From positions 85,664 to 149,663 of the forward strand of contig JBBEBG010000009.1 of NCBI GenBank assembly GCA_040882465.1: 64,000 bases of DNA. The letters run 5' to 3'. The position numbers and the translations under genes are program-made. Shown one piece after another: positions 60,686-64,000 of this stretch; position 1 is the stretch's first letter, and every line of letters starts with the position of its first letter. The notes beneath the pieces are model-generated. The model searched no databases. It saw only the letters and a program-made list of their open reading frames with translations, and was not told the origin of the DNA. The stretch is from Gemmatimonadota bacterium. Lineage in GTDB: Bacteria > Gemmatimonadota > Gemmatimonadetes > Longimicrobiales > Gaopeijiaceae.

Positions 60686-61864
60686 ATGAGCACACGGCTG
60701 GCGCCGACAGAACATTTGACAGTCCTTGCAACACCGGAGAGACCTCCTGCCAGGGGTCGGATCCTGGTCGTAGAGGACGACGACGCGATGCGTCGCACGA
60801 TCGCTCGCATCCTCTCCTCGGAGTGGGATGTGACGACGGTTGCGGACGGTCACGCCGCAATGGAAGCCTTCCGATCCGAGGACTTCCAGGTCGTGATCTC
60901 CGACCTCGCCATGCCGACGATGAACGGTTTGGTGCTATTGGAACAGATTCGTCGGCTCTCCGACGACATCCCCGTCATCCTCGTGACGGGGAGTCCGTCG
61001 ATGGATTCGGCCATCGATGCCGTCGGGCTGCGCGCCTTCAAGTATTTGCAGAAGCCCTTCACTGCTGAGATTCTCAGAGAGACCGTACGAGACGCGAGTC
61101 ACCACGCCCGCATGGCGCAGATTCGACGCGAAGCGCTCATCATCGCGAATCAGCCTGATCCCAACGGGATTCAGAAGCTGAGGGATGAGGTGGAGCGTGC
61201 GCGCCGGACGCTCTGGCTGGCATACCAGCCGATCGTGAACCGGGGAAAAGTAGTCGTCGCATACGAAGCTCTGATGAGGTGGCGGGATGGAGAGTTCAGG
61301 GGCCCGGTTGAACTTCTGGCCGCGGCGGACCAAGTGGACGCGGGAGACGAGTTGGGGAAGCAGATCCGAAGCTTGGCTCCTCAACCCTTCGTTTCACGGC
61401 CGGAGTTGCACCTCTTTCTGAATCTCGACCCGAGTCAGATTGACCGTGCTTACATCACGCGTAGGGACGATCAACTGGCCCAAATGGCTGACCGAGTGGT
61501 CTTGGAGTTGACCGAACACAGTCCCGTGAGGGGCGTTGGCAACGTCGAGGCAACGATTCTCGAGCTCAAATCCATTGGATACAGGCTTGCCGTGGATGAT
61601 CTCGGCGCGGGCTATTCCGGACTGTCGTCGTTCGCTCGAATCGGTCCGCAATTCGTCAAGCTGGATCGCAATCTGGTCCATGGCGCCAGTCGTGAGGCAG
61701 AAAGACAGCGCGTCATATACGGGATCAACAAGCTTTGCCACGAACTTGGGATCCAAGTAGTCGCGGAGGGGATCGAGGACGGGAAAGATTTCGACATGCT
61801 TTTGGCCCTTGATTGCGATCTTTTTCAAGGATACTTCATCGGCAGACCGGAGCCACTTGAGTAG
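60686..61864 (+). CDS. Response regulator with EAL (cyclic-di-GMP phosphodiesterase) output domain
   Basis: 392 residues from the ATG at 60686 (AGGGAGA upstream). The receiver domain (RILVVEDDDAMRRTIARIL; phospho-acceptor Asp73 in VISDLAMPTMNG; conserved Lys in YLQKPF) is followed by an EAL domain with all expected catalytic residues: YEALMRW, NLDPSQID, ELTEHS, AVDDLGAGYSGLS, KLDRNLV, EGIED and QGYFIGRP. It should hydrolyse cyclic-di-GMP when phosphorylated. The hybrid kinase 51 bases downstream is the obvious partner. Unusually, the EAL domain is preceded by a helical linker of about 40 residues. Confidence 0.92.
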   Translation: MSTRLAPTEHLTVLATPERPPARGRILVVEDDDAMRRTIARILSSEWDVTTVADGHAAMEAFRSEDFQVVISDLAMPTMNGLVLLEQIRRLSDDIPVILVTGSPSMDSAIDAVGLRAFKYLQKPFTAEILRETVRDASHHARMAQIRREALIIANQPDPNGIQKLRDEVERARRTLWLAYQPIVNRGKVVVAYEALMRWRDGEFRGPVELLAAADQVDAGDELGKQIRSLAPQPFVSRPELHLFLNLDPSQIDRAYITRRDDQLAQMADRVVLELTEHSPVRGVGNVEATILELKSIGYRLAVDDLGAGYSGLSSFARIGPQFVKLDRNLVHGASREAERQRVIYGINKLCHELGIQVVAEGIEDGKDFDMLLALDCDLFQGYFIGRPEPLE

Positions 61865-61915
61865 CCGTTCGGGTTCAGTGATCGAAGTTCTTTTCAACGA
61901 CGACGAGCGCCACTA

Positions 61916-63796
61916 ATGAGAATTCTGACAGTCTGGTATCAGAGGACCGCGATCCGGTCTGGAGTCGCATTCGTGGTCGGGACGGCCCTGGTCGCGTACG
62001 CCGGGATCGAGCAGGCACGCGAATCTCTGTTACTGGGCGCGGGCGTCGGTCGACTTTTACTCCTCACGATTTTGTTTCTCATCGGATTGGCGTTCCTCGC
62101 GTTGGGGGCATTTCGACCCCTGGCCCGCTTGAAGCCGCTCCTCGAGGCATGCAAGCGGCGGGCACGTGGTCAGCTCGACCACCGAATCGAGGTGGCCAGC
62201 GCTGACGAGTACGGAACGCTGGAGGCTTCGTTCAATGCCATGGCGGACGAGGCAAACCAGATCTTGGAAAGTGAACAGCGATTCTTTTCGCTGTCCAACA
62301 CTCTTCTTTGTATCGCGGGCTTCGACGGATATTTCAGGAGAGTCAATTCGGCGTGGGAGCGAGTCCTGGGATATTCCGTCGAAGAATTGACCTCTCGACC
62401 CTGGTTAGACTTCGTTCACCCCGATGATCGAGAGCGCACCATCGCGGAGGGATCACGACTCGCGACCACGCCGGACCAAGCGCTTGAGTTCGAGAACCGG
62501 TATGTCTGCCGAGACGGTTCCGTAAGATGGTTTTCCTGGAACTGCGTGCCTGTTCCGGGTGAAGAGTTGATTTATGCCGTGGTGAGCGACATGACTCAAA
62601 AAAAGGCAGTGGAAGACCACCTTCGACAAACGCAGAAGATGGAGGCGGTCGGGAGATTCACTGCAGGGATCGTGCACGACTTCAACAACAATCTCAGCGT
62701 CATTCTTAGTAACGCCGAGCTCATCCAGGAGGCCGTGGGACCTGAGAATCAGGATATTCACGGACTCTCAAGTGACATCGTGAACGCGGCGCACCACGGG
62801 GCTGCGTTGACCCGACAGCTCCTCGGCTTCAGTCGGGAAAGCGTGCCGGTCAAAGAGAACGTGGAACCGGCCTCTTTCGTCCGGCATGAGGGCGAGGTCA
62901 TTCGGCGCCTCCTTCCTGCCGCGATCGAATTGAAGCTGGTTGTCCCCGATGGCCTTCCACCCCTCATCGCCGATCGGACAGCACTTCAACAGATCCTCTT
63001 GAACCTTGTGTCGAATGCGGGCGATGCAATGCCGGAGGGCGGCTGTCTCACGATCTCGCTACGATCCGTGGAGCTCGACGACCACGACTTGGACTATCAT
63101 CCGGACGCCCGCCGCGGTGCGTACCTCTGTCTCGGGGTGACTGACACCGGCGTTGGGATGGACGAGGCGACGCGCCAGAAGATCTTCGATCCATTTTTTA
63201 CTACCAAGCCGACGGGCAAGGGTACTGGCCTTGGAATGACATCGACCTACGGACTCGTGCGTCAGCACAAGGGATTCGTGCATGTTTATTCCGAGGTGGG
63301 AATAGGCACGACGGTGAAAGTCTATTTCCCAGCTTCGGAGTCTCAAATCAACGCGCGTCCCCTGCAGGTCGACACGCCCGGGGTGAAAACCACGGGTACG
63401 ATCCTCGTTGTCGAGGACAACGACTCCCTCAGGCGATCCGCCGCTCGAAATCTGGAGTCGTTGGGCTACTCGGTGATGACGGTAGGAAACGGCGAGGAAG
63501 CACTGGAGTTCTTCGCAGGCCGACCGGAATCGATCGACCTCGTGTTCACCGATATCGTAATGCCTCGCATGGGTGGCATCGAGCTCTTCCATAGACTTCG
63601 GGAGCAGGGTTGCAGCGTTCCCGTGATCTTCACGACCGCCGGGTATGAGGGGACCTCGCTGGTTGAAATGGCGGGGCCGGGAACAGAGTCCACCGTAGTT
63701 CGCAAACCGTGGGTGCGACATGAGCTCGCCGCAGCAATCAACCAGGCGTTTAGGTCTCCGGTGGACGCTGCCGCCAATGGAGCTGGAGTTCCCTAA
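61916..63796 (+). CDS. Hybrid sensor histidine kinase with PAS and C-terminal receiver domain
   Basis: 626 residues. Two membrane helices flank a very short outer loop ([34 protein letters not shown]). HAMP ([20 protein letters not shown]), PAS ([20 protein letters not shown]), then the HisKA domain with His254 in [17 protein letters not shown], an HATPase domain ([31 protein letters not shown]) and a receiver domain ([14 protein letters not shown]; Asp546 in [11 protein letters not shown]; Lys in VVRKPW). The short sensor part suggests a signal inside or in the membrane. Likely phosphorylates the EAL regulator upstream through its own receiver or directly. Confidence 0.93.
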   Translation: MRILTVWYQRTAIRSGVAFVVGTALVAYAGIEQARESLLLGAGVGRLLLLTILFLIGLAFLALGAFRPLARLKPLLEACKRRARGQLDHRIEVASADEYGTLEASFNAMADEANQILESEQRFFSLSNTLLCIAGFDGYFRRVNSAWERVLGYSVEELTSRPWLDFVHPDDRERTIAEGSRLATTPDQALEFENRYVCRDGSVRWFSWNCVPVPGEELIYAVVSDMTQKKAVEDHLRQTQKMEAVGRFTAGIVHDFNNNLSVILSNAELIQEAVGPENQDIHGLSSDIVNAAHHGAALTRQLLGFSRESVPVKENVEPASFVRHEGEVIRRLLPAAIELKLVVPDGLPPLIADRTALQQILLNLVSNAGDAMPEGGCLTISLRSVELDDHDLDYHPDARRGAYLCLGVTDTGVGMDEATRQKIFDPFFTTKPTGKGTGLGMTSTYGLVRQHKGFVHVYSEVGIGTTVKVYFPASESQINARPLQVDTPGVKTTGTILVVEDNDSLRRSAARNLESLGYSVMTVGNGEEALEFFAGRPESIDLVFTDIVMPRMGGIELFHRLREQGCSVPVIFTTAGYEGTSLVEMAGPGTESTVVRKPWVRHELAAAINQAFRSPVDAAANGAGVP

Positions 63797-64000
63797 GGAG
63801 CCTGATGAGCCATGACAGCGCGAAGGGTTACAGGAGAGGCGCGCTAGCGCCGGAGCCGACTCACATGTTGTGAGCGCCGAAGCGCATTATCCATGAATAG
63901 AAGAGCTGGCCGGCAACGTATTGGCATCCGTGCACGGTCGGAATACTAGTGTACCGCCTCTAAAGTTCTTAGCCCACGTTCGATCTTCTGGATGATCTCA
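63797..64000. other. Terminal 204 bases, no gene recognised
   Basis: No coding or RNA feature can be supported. The sequence runs to the window edge. Confidence 0.4.

Noticed and set aside
1..64000. tRNA, rRNA or CRISPR array
   Set aside because: No cloverleaf with a T-loop motif, no rRNA-like conserved block and no regularly spaced direct repeats were seen by eye; a tRNAscan and CRISPR search would settle it.

Overview
The window looks like a chromosomal segment of a high-GC, Gram-negative-type bacterium, most likely a member of the Gemmatimonadota or a related soil or marine phylum. That placement is inference from gene content: many exported proteins and lipoproteins, an orphan FtsX-type permease of the ADOP kind, DUF5916 outer-membrane-type proteins, secreted amidohydrolases and M14/M1 peptidases, and CarboxypepD_reg-type proteins. 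No rRNA, tRNA, CRISPR array or complete insertion sequence was seen. Most genes are ordinary chromosomal genes with short intergenic gaps.

Layout. 1-9885: an exported FAH-family protein (cut by the window edge), a divergent class A penicillin-binding protein, a GT-C glycosyltransferase fused to a methyltransferase, a single-pass protein of unknown function, a DUF6503/BsuPI-like lipoprotein and CcdA. 10039-17077: the most unusual block, with three tandem paralogues (A1-A3) that join a c-type cytochrome domain to a PHM-like copper monooxygenase domain, interleaved with two paralogous secreted partner proteins (B1, B2). Hairpins or terminators and TTGAC-type promoters separate several of the units. 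17085-24741 (minus strand): a MoxR-DUF58-Bat (von Willebrand A) operon with 4-base ATGA overlaps, preceded by a kinase-fold protein and a methyltransferase. 24947-30145: 2-oxoglutarate dehydrogenase E1, an aldo/keto reductase and an exported amidohydrolase. 30152-36624: a lipoprotein divergent from a four-gene run (OmpA-like, DUF6351, amino-acid permease, exported methyltransferase). 36942-38283: a fatty acid desaturase and a cold shock protein. 38586-47845: a translationally coupled pair of M14 carboxypeptidase-like proteins in which the first has lost the canonical zinc site, a VapBC-type toxin-antitoxin pair with a palindromic operator, an M1 aminopeptidase, a DUF5916 protein, and a broken copy of the M14 3' end. 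47952-52576: small genes, a decayed DUF5916 pseudogene and an ADOP-type permease. 52613-55343: an amino-acid permease, a stand-alone CuA-site lipoprotein, a PadR regulator and a divergent type I copper lipoprotein. 55359-59923: a membrane MutS-like ATPase, an SQR-like flavoprotein and two exported proteins. 59951-60685: a gene-free stretch with short repeats that resemble the end of an IS21-type element. 60686-63796: a response regulator with an EAL domain and a hybrid histidine kinase.

How it may work together. Copper and cytochrome c chemistry outside the inner membrane is a recurring theme: CcdA, three cytochrome-copper monooxygenases, a CuA protein and a cupredoxin. The substrate of the monooxygenases cannot be told from sequence. 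The second theme is envelope protein turnover and peptide use (M14, M1, amino-acid permeases, 2-oxoglutarate dehydrogenase).
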